64,000 nt of DNA from Rhodotorula mucilaginosa. Its lineage: Eukaryota > Basidiomycota > Microbotryomycetes > Sporidiobolales > Sporidiobolaceae. Location: the NCBI GenBank assembly GCA_034406715.1, contig CP137864.1:372001-436000 (forward strand), read 5' to 3'. Below the pieces are notes generated by a model that saw only the letters and a list, made by a program, of their open reading frames with translations, had not been told where the DNA came from and ran no database searches. Shown here piece after piece: positions 1-10,200 of the stretch. The position numbers and the translations under genes were made by a program. Numbering within the stretch: the stretch's first letter is position 1; the number at the start of each line of letters is the position of its first letter.

Positions 1-45
1 GGCTCAAACAACTTAAAACTTGGAATCTATCCTATCCTATCCTAT
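1..45 (+). repeat. LINE-tail-like sequence with (CCTAT)n
   Basis: GCTCAAACAACTTAAAACTT followed by repeated CCTAT resembles the element tail found at 641-694 (AGCTCAATATGACTTGAAAC followed by CTAT repeats). It looks like the 3' end of an older related copy into whose tail the next copy inserted. Confidence 0.45.
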
Positions 46-694
46 GGGCCAAGGAATGGTCTGCAGCGACAACCGGCACCAGCCTTTGCGCGATCGCCAG
101 ATCCCCTCCTGGCCCTTCCTTCTCTCAATTTCATGCTCAGCTCTTCCAATGGCAATCGACCTTGCTTTCCCAACTACACACCAGCGCATGCAACTTTGGC
201 ACCTACCGCACGCACTTTGATCCGGACAAGGAGCTGTGCAAGTGTGGAGAAGTCGAGTCCCGGGAACACTTCCTCCTCCTCTGCCCACTCTACGCCGCTC
301 ATTGCGCCACCCTCCTCTCAGAACTTCGCAAGCCGACCCTCTCACCCATCTCCGTCCTGCTTAGCAACCCCTCCGCCACCAAGGCGGCTCTCCAGACTCC
401 CCTTCCTCGCCAACTCGGGGTTGATTCAACTCACTCTACTCGCCGCCTGCCCCAGACCCCCCTCATTCTGGATAGCCACATAGCTCCCCCCATCTGCTGA
501 CCATTCACATAGCGCACCACCCTTTGCGCACCATACACCCTCCCTCACTTCTTCCAATTCAATTTTCCTGACTCGGACGAGCAGGATTTTATTTCAGGCC
601 TTTCCTTCTTTAGGCCGTTCTGAGTAGTATCTTTGGTCTACATGGGCTCCCTAGCTCAATATGACTTGAAACAAGACCTATCTATCTATCCATC
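1..694 (+). mobile_element. 5'-truncated LINE (non-LTR retrotransposon) 3' end
   Basis: An open frame runs from about 48 to the stop at 498-500 without a start codon. It reads like the C-terminal end of a LINE polyprotein, after the reverse transcriptase and RNase H: a Trp/Gly-rich stretch, then LHTSACNFGTYRTHF, then a cysteine-histidine knuckle (CKCGEVESREHFLLLC), which is the usual last motif of fungal and animal LINEs. It is followed by about 140 bp of probable 3' UTR ending in a (CTAT)n-type tail near 678-690. The frame starts immediately after a (CCTAT)3 run at 30-45, so the copy is cut at its 5' side at that microsatellite. No polymerase domain is present, so it cannot move by itself. 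Family name (Tad-like or other) cannot be fixed from this fragment. Confidence 0.7.
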
Positions 695-739
695 TGTTCA
701 CTTCCTTTATTTCCCCTCCTGTGCTTTGAGTATTTTGTC

Positions 740-792
740 TATATGGGCTTCCTCTAGCTCAATATAACTTGAAGCGAGATCTACACATCTAG
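740..792 (+). repeat. Second degenerate copy of the LINE 3' tail
   Basis: The stretch ATATGGGCTTCCTCTAGCTC then AATATAACTTGAAGC matches the tail at 641-675 (ACATGGGCTCCCTAGCTCAA...) with several substitutions and an ACATCTA-type end in place of a clean CTAT run. No coding sequence precedes it, so it is a very short 5'-truncated insertion or a duplicated tail. Confidence 0.6.
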
Positions 793-873
793 CTTGAACT
801 CTAGGCAGTACCAGGCTGGACTGCAAATCTGAGGTCAAAATCAGCTCCATGCAGTAGGAGGCTCGGTGTCCAC

Positions 874-930
874 AATGGGCTTCTATAGCTTGATATGACT
901 CGAAATGTGACTTACCTATCTATCTATCTG
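874..930 (+). repeat. Third degenerate copy of the LINE 3' tail
   Basis: ATGGGCTTCTATAGCTTGAT then ATGACTCGAAATGTGAC followed by (CTAT)n CTG repeats the same tail pattern. Three to four such tails within 930 bp suggest repeated insertion at, or slippage around, the tetranucleotide ends. Confidence 0.6.
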
Positions 931-1214
931 TCCACAGCAGTGCTTTCACCTTTGTCTTGGTCACCCTGTGCAAGCTCGGGTTTGGGATTGTCAAGCAACT
1001 TGTACTGCATTAAGTTGCCAGTGCCACACTCAAAGGGTTGCTCAACCTCTGACCAGGCCTGCAACCTGAAGGAAAAAAGGTATCCCTGCCGTGTCAAAGA
1101 GCTATGATAGCGACAAGGTGGGGATGCAAAGAAACAAAAGATTATGGGTGCAGCATTTGCTGCCCCGTCATCGCTTCGTGGTCTTGATTTGCTCCCCCCA
1201 GGCCTAAAAGATTC

Positions 1215-1313
1215 TTCTCCTGGCGGGGATCGAACCCGCGACCGTCACGTGACCCGTGCCAAAAGGCAGACCAATTATAAGCATGCTGCGCTAGCCAGCT
1301 GCGCCACAGGAGA
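1215..1313 (-). tRNA. tRNA-Ile (anticodon UAU) with a 25-nt intron
   Basis: Read on the minus strand, the 7-bp acceptor stem TCTCCTG/CAGGAGA (1307-1313 with 1216-1222) closes the structure and the discriminator is A. The D stem GCGC/GCGC, an A-box TGGCGCAGCTGG and the B-box GGTTCGATCC (1227-1236) are intact. The anticodon loop is CTTATAA, giving anticodon TAT at 1277-1279, which reads the rare AUA codon. An intron of about 25 nt (1251-1275) sits one base 3' of the anticodon, the universal site for eukaryotic tRNA introns. The anticodon stem then has four pairs and a G27/A43 mismatch, a weak spot of the fold. The product is needed only for AUA, a codon scarce in this GC-rich genome. Confidence 0.88.
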
Positions 1314-1593
1314 CGACTGGAAAGAAATCGTTCCGGTTTAGCATTTATATACTGCGTTGGGCAGTCACCTTCTGCTACAAGGAGGAAAGGCTGACAAGCT
1401 CACTGACCCTAGGTCAGCGATACTCTCAATTGACATGACACAGGTCTGCGACCGGGGTGCCCTGTCAGATGCGCCAGGTAGGCAAGGGCGGGTGGTGGAA
1501 GCCGGACAGCCAAAGGGCGGGCGATAGAAAAGGTCGTGGGGGAGACCCCGGTGTGGTCCCAAGTCTAACTGCCAGATCTCAGAGCCATGCAAT

Positions 1594-2653
1594 TTATCCA
1601 ACCATACTACGCTTCCGCCCACGGAGCCGAACCTCTTCCAGGCGCTTTTCGACCCGTTCCCATTCGCCTCGTCGGCTGGCCTGCATGGTCTTGCGATAGC
1701 CGATCAAGACCCGCTCGAAGTGCGGCACTGTTCCCGGAAGCACTGGGTGGGTGGACGCAAAGGCGCGCTCCAGCACATACAGATCCACCGCCCGATCCTC
1801 GTGCATGGGCGATGAGGAAGACAAGCCGAAGTCGATGATGACCTGCACAGGTTGGAGCGTGAGCATTCTCAATCACGTCTTAGTCACACGATGTGGCCAC
1901 ACTCACCAGCTCAGGTGGAGAACCCGGAGTATTCTGCCGCCTCAGCATCAGGTTTGACGTCGTCAAGTCGCCATGGATAATGTCGGCAAGGTGCATCTTG
2001 GCGATTTCGCGTCCTATGGCGGCCAGCATCCCATCTGAGGACGGAGGCAGAATCTCGGTCAGTCTCTCGCTCGAATTGGACTCGAGCGGCGAACCCCCAC
2101 CTTCATCCAGGCGTAGATCTGACGGCCGGACGCCGGTCGTCGGTGCCGCCGGATCCTCGGGCTCAACGGCGAGGCCCTCGTCGTCTTGTCCTCCGCCGAG
2201 TATCTCGCGCACCGTCCAACCGTCGATCCACTCCATCCCCAAACATCCTTGCCGAATGTCCACTAGTCGGAGCGCAGGCACTCTTACGCCAGCCTTCAGA
2301 CACCGCACGAGCGAACGCGCTTCAGAGACGAGTCGTTGCCGAGTCAGTAGTGCATCGAGTGTGGGATGCCGATAACGCTTGGGGAACCGATGCTTCAGCA
2401 AGATGGGCGCCGGTGTCGCCTCGCCGAGAGGGGCACTTGAGGCCGGTTCCGCCGCGGAGCTGGACGAGAGCGTCATCAGCGGCGACGGGAGGAGCTCGCA
2501 TCGATACGCTCGCTGCAAGCCCGCAGTCATGTCAGTGAATGTCACCACCTAGCGGCGACGTGGATCGAGACTACATACGCCTTCTGCGCCTTGCTTGACG
2601 AGAGTGGACCCAGCGATCAATTCCTCCACCGGCGTCGGCAACGCGGTACCCAT
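1594..2653 (-). CDS. BUD32: EKC/KEOPS complex kinase-ATPase Bud32 (PRPK/TP53RK family)
   Basis: Small atypical kinase of the KEOPS complex, which helps make the t6A37 modification on ANN-decoding tRNAs and supports telomere and transcription functions. Three exons are read: 2579-2653, 1907-2512 and 1594-1842, all joined in phase 0 by GTATGT/TTGCAG and GTGAGT/GTGCAG sites, giving about 309 residues. Family marks in order: LVKQGAEG at the N-terminus (split by intron 1), [11 protein letters not shown], the catalytic HGDLTTSN, the metal-binding IDFGLSS, and the invariant C-terminal end [12 protein letters not shown]. The start at 2653 gives the short N-terminus typical of the family; in-frame ATGs at 2692 and 2806 are alternatives. 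Compared with human and yeast proteins there are acidic, Ser/Pro-rich insertions of roughly 25 residues after the first strand pair and about 55 in the hinge region. It is divergent from the pseudouridine synthase gene, with a short shared promoter. Confidence 0.93.
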
Positions 2654-2922
2654 GTTCTCCCGCTGTGCTAGGCGGCGAAGCGAGCTAGCCATCGGCCTCA
2701 AGTCGGATGCCAGATGGAGAGAGATAGACTGGTCAGACGCGATCAGACGCTGGGTTGCGCCCAACACGCGAAAGTCGTCGCGCGGAAGCGTGATCGCCTC
2801 GCTCATCCTTCGCCGACCGCTGCTGATTGTGCTGTCCGAGGTGCATACACATTCGACGCGTGTTGCGGCTCGTCTAGACACGCGCATCGCTACACGCCGA
2901 CTCGCTTCGCAAGAGGGCTGTG

Positions 2923-5494
2923 ATGGGGAACCCGACCGCGACAGATGCCACTCGCGCGACAGCTGGCAAGCTGAGCAAGGGCAAGAAGGGTACGGCACGC
3001 AAAGATATTGCACCGGCGACTGGCTTCTTCGCTCTGCCCCCTCCCAAACCCGATTACTACGAAGAGAATGGCCTGCGAAAAGTGGCCCCCTACATGTACG
3101 CGCCTCTCGGCTGCCCGCGCATCTCCCTCCTCCTTCTCCCGACTTGAGGTCTTACCCTTTGCTGATACTTCGCGTCGCAGGTTCACTTTCCACAGCTGGG
3201 CGAAAGAACGGTGGCAGGAACGGACTTTGATCGATGTGTAAGAGAAACGCCCCCCGACGAGACCGGCCGCGAGATTGCTTTCGGCTGATCCTGCTGCCCA
3301 TTTCCATTCTTTCGACAGCTATAGTGAATTCAGGTTCGCCTTACGAGAGTACCCTCATCTGCCTCGGCTGATAGTCGCTGATACTGGGCAGGTTCTTGGA
3401 TCAGGGACCGCACCACGGAATACTACGTGAGTTGCAGTTTTTTTGGCCGTCCACCGATTCGGCTGCTGCCGCTGACGACTGTATTTCTTCTGCCACCAGG
3501 AATGGGCGATCGAGTCTGGTGCGAGGTTCAACCGCGATCATGCCGCACATGCGCGCTAATGCGACTTTTTGGACGGTTTTCTTCCTTCAGGCATCATCCT
3601 CGTCAACAACGAAAAGAGTACGCCGGACCGGGTGCTTCGCAATGGCGACCTGATCTCCAACATCATGCACCGGTGCGTCGGCTGAAAGCGCTCAACAGTC
3701 CGGTCTCATCTCTTAATTCAATCTCTTGCGTCGTAGGCATGAGCCGCCGGTGGCGGCCGGGCCAGTCAAGATCTTGTACGACGGCCGCTTACCCGGCAAC
3801 GATGGAGAGACGCTGGTCGTGGAAAAGCCCGGCTCTATGCCGGTGAGTGCATCCACACTTGGCAAGGCTCATCGATTGACTGAGAGACATTTCGTGCAGG
3901 TTCATCCGACGGGGCGGTACAATTTCAACACACTTCTGGAGATCCTGAAGTACGACTACGACCTCCCGCTCGTACACAGTACGTGCTCACTTGATCACCA
4001 CAGCCGACCCTACCCAAGCACTGACTGCATGGACACCAGCTTCCAATCGGCTCGACCGGCTAACTTCCGGCGTAATGATCTGCGCATTGACCGCCGATGC
4101 GTCGAAGAAGCTCGGCGCCTGGTTCGGAGGTCGACGCAATCACGAGGGAGGCGTCAAGAAGGAATACGTAGCACGCTGCCAGGGCGAGTTCCCGAGGTGA
4201 GCCTGCCTCAACTAAGCTCGCTGAGCCTCGCCATGAATCGGACTAACCCCATCCCGAGCGTAGTGACGAGGTCGTCTGCGAGGAACCGCTACTCACCATT
4301 GATCGTCAGATCGGCGTCAATGTCGTGCATCCGGAGGGACGGGTGCGTGTGTCATTGCCCCGGGGTCCGCCTGTACTGTACTCATCCTGCAAATTACCCC
4401 CCGTCCAGGAGTCGAAAACCATCTTCAAACGGCTCAGTTACGACGCCCGAAGCAATACCAGCGTTGTACACTGTGAGTCACCCGAGCGAAGTTATCCGGA
4501 GACGTTCGTCTGGGACCACACGAGTCAGGCCACGATACTAAATGGGATGTCATTCCAGGTCGCCCCATCACGGGCCGCTCGCATCAGATCCGGGTCAGTA
4601 TGGGATCACTTATCCTCACCACTACGCGTTCCGCTTGCTGATACGCTCTTGTCCTCGGCTACCCAGGTTCACCTGCAATTTCTCGGCCACCCGATAGCCA
4701 ATGATCCCATCTATCAGAACACCGCGGCATGGGGCGCGACCGGAGGCAAAGGAGGTGTATTTGGAGCGGAACGAGGAGGAACAGCAGCCGATCGGGCGGA
4801 GAGGCAGCAGCGAGGCGACGCTTTCATGGCCAAGGAGTTGGAAGCCACTGCGCATGACGGCCACGAGTGAATCGGATTCGCCTTTCTTGCACCTTGTTCT
4901 GCGCTAACCAACGTGTCCATTGCAGACGCAGCAAAGAACCGCCACGCTTCAATCGCTCCGGCGATGTGCACGCAGACTATGCTCGCAGCGTCCGCTCCGA
5001 GGGTACGGACTCGGCGGCAGCGCTCGACCGGAAAGCGCACGACCTTCCACTATCCGATGCTGCAGCGCGGGCGATAACAGCTCTGAGGGAGATCAAGGAG
5101 GAGTCCGACGGCCACGCACGGGCGCGCGATCTTGAAGGGATCGAGCGGGCGAAACGGAGTGGAACTGGCGCGATCAACATGGCGGCGCTTGCCGATGGCG
5201 ACTCTCTTCCGACGGACTCTTCACCCGATTCTTCGGACGCAACAAGCGAGGACGGCGGGTTCTGCTCGACATGCTTCGTGCCGCTCGTACCGGACCCTCG
5301 ACCGGAGCAGCTGTTCATCTGGTTGCATGCTATGCGATGTAGGAACCCTTTTCGTCACCCTCTCTCCGCCCGAGTGTCGCTGATATAGGCCGTCCCTGCC
5401 TGCAGATACGACGACGGAATGGGACTGGTCGAGCGCGCTGCCTTACTGGGCGGCGGACGACTACGAAGTGCCGCTGGCTTCGATCTTGTCCTGA
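2923..5494 (+). CDS. RluA-family tRNA pseudouridine synthase (Pus9/Rib2-Pus8-like)
   Basis: Converts uridine 32 of tRNAs to pseudouridine in the fungal Pus8/Pus9 relatives. Fifteen exons are read, summing to 1590 nt (529 residues): 2923-3095, 3181-3237, 3319-3333, 3405-3426, 3500-3518, 3591-3672, 3737-3842, 3900-3978, 4040-4196, 4264-4342, 4409-4472, 4559-4593, 4667-4866, 4926-5338, 5406-5494. Order of marks: ENGLRKVAPY and FTFHSWAKERWQERTLIDV near residues 45-75, an S4-like part (SGIILVNNEKSTPDRVLRNGD), NRLDRLTSG with the catalytic Asp of the RluA motif (usually HRLD; here NRLD), RPITGRSHQIRVHLQFLGHP, and the typical C-terminal WLHAMRY. No deaminase domain follows, so it is not a full Rib2-type fusion. 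The ATG at 2923 gives the expected short N-terminus; the preceding GTG is not used. Three neighbouring exons are only 15, 22 and 19 nt long. Confidence 0.9.
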
Positions 5495-5828
5495 CGAGCT
5501 CAGGACGACCTTGACTGCATTTTTGAGCTTTAGTCTTAGACTATCCCGCACGTATTCTGAAAAGAGATTTCGACGATTTCCAACGAGCTGACTGACGTTC
5601 TGGCGAGTGTATGCGAGTCGTCGATGCGCTCATCAATTGAATGCGCAGATTTCCGACGTCATCCGACCGTGTCGGACGTCCCGATGTGCCCCACCTGTGC
5701 CTTCTTGCTCGACCTTTCCCTCTCCTTCACCCACCTAAAGCCAGTGCAACCCTACAGAAAGTGAGTCTCGACTCTGAAGCATGGAGGTAGAAGACCGGGT
5801 CTGATGCGAGTCCCCGCGCGCCGCAGAC
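5495..5828. other. Intergenic spacer
   Basis: Holds the 3' end of the pseudouridine synthase gene and the promoter and 5' UTR of the small gene at 5829. A pyrimidine-rich stretch ending GCGCCGCAG directly before the ATG could be a 5'-UTR intron acceptor. Nothing else recognised. Confidence 0.4.
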
Positions 5829-6157
5829 ATGGCCGACCGCGAACAGCAAAGATTCGACGAGAATGCCACGACCGCCAAGCACCCGGTCGGAGCACAGCAC
5901 GGTGCCGTCGTCAACCAGAACGAGGAGTTCTACCGTGACCCTCCCAACAACCTCGGCCTCGCCCACCCGGAGGAGCAGGACCGGGCGAGCGACCTCATTG
6001 GCTCGACCAACACCGAAGTGCGTCTTTTCCTCATCTCCTTCGTCCTCGCAGAGTTACCTTGCTGATGTGACTTCATTATATACAGCCCATTGCAGACCCG
6101 CCTTCGGCCGAGGAGCAGCGCCGCGTCCAAGAGCTGGCAGCACGCTTGAACAAGTGA
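5829..6157 (+). CDS. Small hydrophilic protein of unknown function (86 aa)
   Basis: Two exons, 5829-6017 and 6086-6157, joined in phase 0 by GTGCGT and ATATACAG, encode 86 residues. The protein is polar and without signal peptide or membrane segment: an N-terminus rich in Asp/Glu/Gln, then NNLGLAHPEEQDRASDLIGS, and an end predicted helical (AEEQRRVQELAARLNK). Support comes from the clean splice, in-frame continuity and C/G-rich third positions. I do not recognise a family. It lies between the pseudouridine synthase gene (same strand) and a convergent small membrane protein gene. Confidence 0.65.
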
Positions 6158-6499
6158 AGAAGGCCGAGAGCCTCAGGCTCGCCGCATGTATAGTTCTGAG
6201 GGGAAGCCTGTCGTACTTCCTCGTGCAAACAAAGGACATGGTGAATCAATAACAGCCCGGAGGAAAGCGTACCAGGGAGTTTGTCAGTCAGTCGGCGAAC
6301 ATGACCGTGGTCGAAGAGCTGCTTTTTTCTCTCTTTCTGAACTCTCCAAAGACGTTTGCCCAAGCAGCAGGGCTCTACAGATTGGAGTATTATTCCCAGA
6401 TAGCTGCTCCAAGGGCCCGCTTTCCACGCACTCGACAAGCTATCCCCCCACCTCCTCCCGCCTCCAGCTGCGCGACCGCAGCTGCACCCTTCCCCCTCG
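6158..6499. other. Convergent intergenic spacer
   Basis: Region between the stops of the small gene at 5829 and of the membrane protein at 6500. Presumed 3' UTRs and terminators of both. No coding frame with convincing start and codon use was seen. Confidence 0.4.
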
Positions 6500-6952
6500 T
6501 CAACAGCAGATCTCCTTCCGGTGCGGCGGATATGCGTGCGCGCAGCATGCTCGACCTCGACTTTCACGGTCTCGCCCGTGCGTCCATCCGGCGGCGTAGA
6601 ACAGGTCTCGGTCCTTCCTGCGGGCGGCGTCGACGGCGGCGAGAGCTGCATCGGCTGCGACGAGGCGCTCCTCGCACGCGCCGAGGCGGCGCCGCAGGGT
6701 GTTGAAGCGCAGGAAAAGATAGATGAGTGTGCAACACAAGAGTGCGAAGCAGATAGGCGGAGCGATTATCGCCGCGAGACGCTCCGACGTGGAGAGCCCG
6801 TAGCGATCGCAAAAAGGCCGTCCGGAGGGGGTGTACTGGATGCGGTCCTGTGGACAGTCTGCTTGGGCAACCCTCAGTGTCAATCCGGAAGTGCTCCGGA
6901 CCGGGGTAGAGGGAGTTGTCCCACCGAGAAGGCGAGCTTCGGAGTCACTCAT
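6500..6952 (-). CDS. Small single-pass membrane protein, unknown function
   Basis: An uninterrupted frame of 150 residues from the ATG at 6952 (MSDSEARLLGGTTPSTPVRS). Residues about 57-81 form one strong hydrophobic segment (LAAIIAPPICFALLCCTLIY LFLRF in two parts), followed by basic residues (NTLRRRLG), which suggests a single membrane span with the C-terminal side cytosolic. The next 45 residues are an Ala/Arg/Asp helix that could form a coiled coil. The C-terminal 30 residues are Cys/His/Arg-rich and less convincing, so the true end could differ through splicing. The ATG is preferred over upstream frame because it lies just before the Ser/Pro/Thr-rich start. No family recognised. Confidence 0.5.
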   Translation of the reverse strand: MSDSEARLLGGTTPSTPVRSTSGLTLRVAQADCPQDRIQYTPSGRPFCDRYGLSTSERLAAIIAPPICFALLCCTLIYLFLRFNTLRRRLGACEERLVAADAALAAVDAARRKDRDLFYAAGWTHGRDRESRGRACCAHAYPPHRKEICC

Positions 6953-7258
6953 GATCGGTCCGGTCCGGACTCGGGCACGCTGTCGAGGAAAGGCGGACGA
7001 GGATCTACTCGATGTCGAGCGCAGGTAGGAGTGAAAGATTGAAACGCGGGCTCGTCGCTCGCAGCCGTCGGGAGGGAAAAACAAATCCGACAAGGCGCGG
7101 GGACGTCCGTACCACCGAGGGACACCGATGACGCCTTCGTCGAGCCGCTCTTTCTCGACGCACAAGGCGAGAGAGGGACCAACAGTCTCGTTTAAACATG
7201 CGGAAAGTCCTTTTCAAGTAGTAATGGAGTTCTATATTCTCCGGAAGACGTCTCCGCC
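6953..7258. other. Intergenic spacer
   Basis: Lies downstream of PAT1 and upstream of the small membrane protein, both on the minus strand, so it should hold the PAT1 3' UTR and the promoter of the small gene. No motif recognised. Confidence 0.35.
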
Positions 7259-10200
7259 TTATTCGGTTTCGATCATGGAGGCGTCAAGCGAGAGGGCGTT
7301 GAGAAGCAGGTTGACGTTACGCTGCGGGGGAGGAGTTGATGTGCAAAAGTGTGCAAAAGTTAGCTCCTGATCCACGCCAGCGTACGTTTGAGACCGCTCA
7401 TTTGAAGAAGATCGAGGACCTTGGGAGAGGAAAGGAACAACTCACAATCTTCATGGCTGCCCTTTCTGGCGCACCAGATGCCGCCTGCGCGGCCTTGACG
7501 TCGCTGATCTGTCGCGCCGACCGGACGTTCTCAATGACCTTGTCGCGGACGCCAGTCACGAGGGTTTGCTGCTGTTCGGCATCGGCGCAGACGGCCATAC
7601 TCGCGAGGAAGCGCCAAACCGGCTCGTCTTCCGAGTCGACGCCCGGACGCAAGACATCCAGGGACTGATACTGCGCGACTCCGAATGGCAGTGCGGCGGC
7701 GAGACGAGAAGAGGGGAAGAGGGAGAGGAGCGACGAGCCGGACGAGACGACCGAGAAGAGGTGAGTGAACGTGACCGTCCATTGCTCGAGGTCGGCACTC
7801 TCGGGAGCGGGACTGCTCTGCTTGATGGACTCGGCGCGCGAGAGCAGGATGGTGAGGAAGGCGAGGCCCGGTTTGGATCGCACGACCTTGAGAAGGTCGT
7901 TCCGGTCCATAAGGAGTCCGAGCATGCCGGTGACCATGCGCAACGGCGCTTGCCCGACAACGGTCATGATCGGTGCAATGAGGGCGTTGAGCAACGCCTC
8001 CGTCTTGAGCTCGACTGCGGCACGTTGCTGCCGAGCCTCCGCGGTAGCGTCCGAAAGGTCAAGGATCGGCGCCTCCCGGACAACGTCCAGAGTGTCGAAA
8101 GTCGCGACGAGGAGGGTCAAGAGCGTCAAGGTCTGCTCAGCCGAGAGGTGGCGGATCGCGCGAGGCAGGATGCGGATGCCCTTCGGGATGGCGAGGAGTG
8201 CAACGAAAGGATGAGGAGTGCTGCACAAAGCCCCACTCTTGTCAATCTCGGGAGTTCCTTTGTGACGAGCGTGCAGATCACAGGAAGAGAGGAAAGAGGG
8301 CGTACCACGCGTCCAGGGGATCCATCACATGCAAGGCGTTCCAAAGCCGATTGACGAGTTCCGCGTACTTGGCATCAGCATCCGCAACAGCCCGCTTGGA
8401 ATCCTCCCACCGCTCGTGCACCTGTGCCTTGACCTCCCCTTCTACGGTCATCTGCTCGAACTGCATCCGAGCCGCATTCTCGGCGCCGAGAAGCGCCGGC
8501 TGGAGTCGGCGGAGCTGCTCGAGGTCCAACACGCAGTCGTAGATCTCCTCGATGATCGTCAGGGCCTGTCGATAAGACAGCGGGCCGGTCGCCTCCGCGG
8601 AAGCGGCAGCCTTGACGGTAGACGCCGACTTGGACGACGTCATCAAGCCCGCGCCGGTGAGGAGCGACTGCCCGGTCGACACTCCGCGCTTTGGCTCGGG
8701 CGCCGCTGCGCTGCCTCCGGAAGAAGCCGCAGTACCGTCCTCAGAGATCGAGGCGGGTGTCGCAGCAGTCGCAGCCGGTTTGACTTGCAGCAGAGGGCGC
8801 GGAGCGGATCGCGTACGCGTCGCAATCTTGCCGAGAGCGCCGTCGAGCGAAAGAGTGTGAGACTCGTGCATGTTGCGCTTCTTGGCGATATCGACGAGGC
8901 GCTGGACGTTCTGCGCCATGCGATTCATCGCATTGTCGCGGCGGTTCGGGCGACGATTGCCTCCAGGACCGCCGGGACCGCCGGGGGGACCGGGCTGATT
9001 CGGGAAACCGAGTTGCGGACCCGCTCCTCCTCCGGTCGCCGCGAGCATGGCCGCCTGACGAGAGGCTTTGATGGCTGCCATGATGTGGAAGTAAAAGTCG
9101 TCGGCATAAGGGTCGTCCGTGAGCAGTTGGGACACCTGGATTCGCGTGATAAAATCCTTGTCGGAGTTGGACATGAGATTGTTGTGTTTCGCCTGCCCAA
9201 CACAATCGTGGCGAAAAAAGTGATTAGCGACAGTTCAGAGAGGCAAGATGGCGAGGAAAAAGAGCCTTACCATGCTCGCAATCTTCATCGCCTTCCGCTT
9301 GCGCTTCTGCTCGGCCTCTTCATGCTCGAGGATCCGCTGCTCGACCGCCCGGACCAGCTCCTCGGCTTTTTGACGCTTCAGCGATGCAGCGTCATCCGCC
9401 TCGGACGGCTCGTTCTCCGCGCCCCGACCCGCGTCGGCTGCAGCGGCGTGCGCGTGCTGCAGGAGCGCCTGCAGCTGTGCGCCCATGAGAGACGGGTGCT
9501 GAGCGTGACCGACGTGCGAGAGAAGTTCTAGCTGGCGCTCGACGCTCGCGACCGTACCGGTCTGCGACGGCAGCGGAGGGAACAACGTCGAGAGGAGGTT
9601 GGACTCTGCCGTGGCGCCCGACGGAAGCGATGCTCCGGCAGGCACCGGAGCGCCGATCACATGCGAGGGAGTAGCGTTGACGTGCGGCGTCGCTGGCGCG
9701 GACGGGGCCATGCCAGGCGGAGGCCCGGCCAGATTCCCTGGGACGAAAGGCAGTCCGACGTTCGGGGCGTAGGCATTCCCGGCGGGCTGCACCATCGGCG
9801 AGGCGGGTGCACTTCCCGGGACGGACGGCGCAAGTTGATGACCGAAAGCGGCCATGCGCTGTGCCACGATCTGATGCTGAATGTTGGGAGGCAGCGTGGG
9901 GAACTGGGGCGGGAGCGTCTGCAAGATGTGCGGCGGCAGATGACCGGGGAACACGAGCGGCGCGCGCGTCGACGGTTGCATACCCGGCGGAAGGGCGGCC
10001 TGCGGCTGAGGCGACATGCCCGGCGGGAGCTGCACGGGGATGCCGAACTGCTGCTGCTGCTGCTCGAGTTGACGACGGCGCAGCATGTCGGCTTCGACCT
10101 CCTCCAAGGTCATCGGACGGCTCGCGGACTGGTCCGGTTCGGTCACCGTCGACGACGCCTGCGGTTGCTGACGTGCAGCGGCCGCATGACTTCTGATCTC

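Noticed and set aside
30-45. (CCTAT)n as telomeric repeat
   Set aside because: Only three units, not a known telomere sequence of this fungal group, and directly tied to the LINE tail.
1144-1341. 65-codon plus-strand frame
   Set aside because: It is the antisense of the tRNA-Ile gene.
4867-5388. Separate gene after the pseudouridine synthase
   Set aside because: Its frame ends in WLHAMR, the conserved C-terminal part of the same enzyme, and joins by a clean intron, so it is the penultimate exon.
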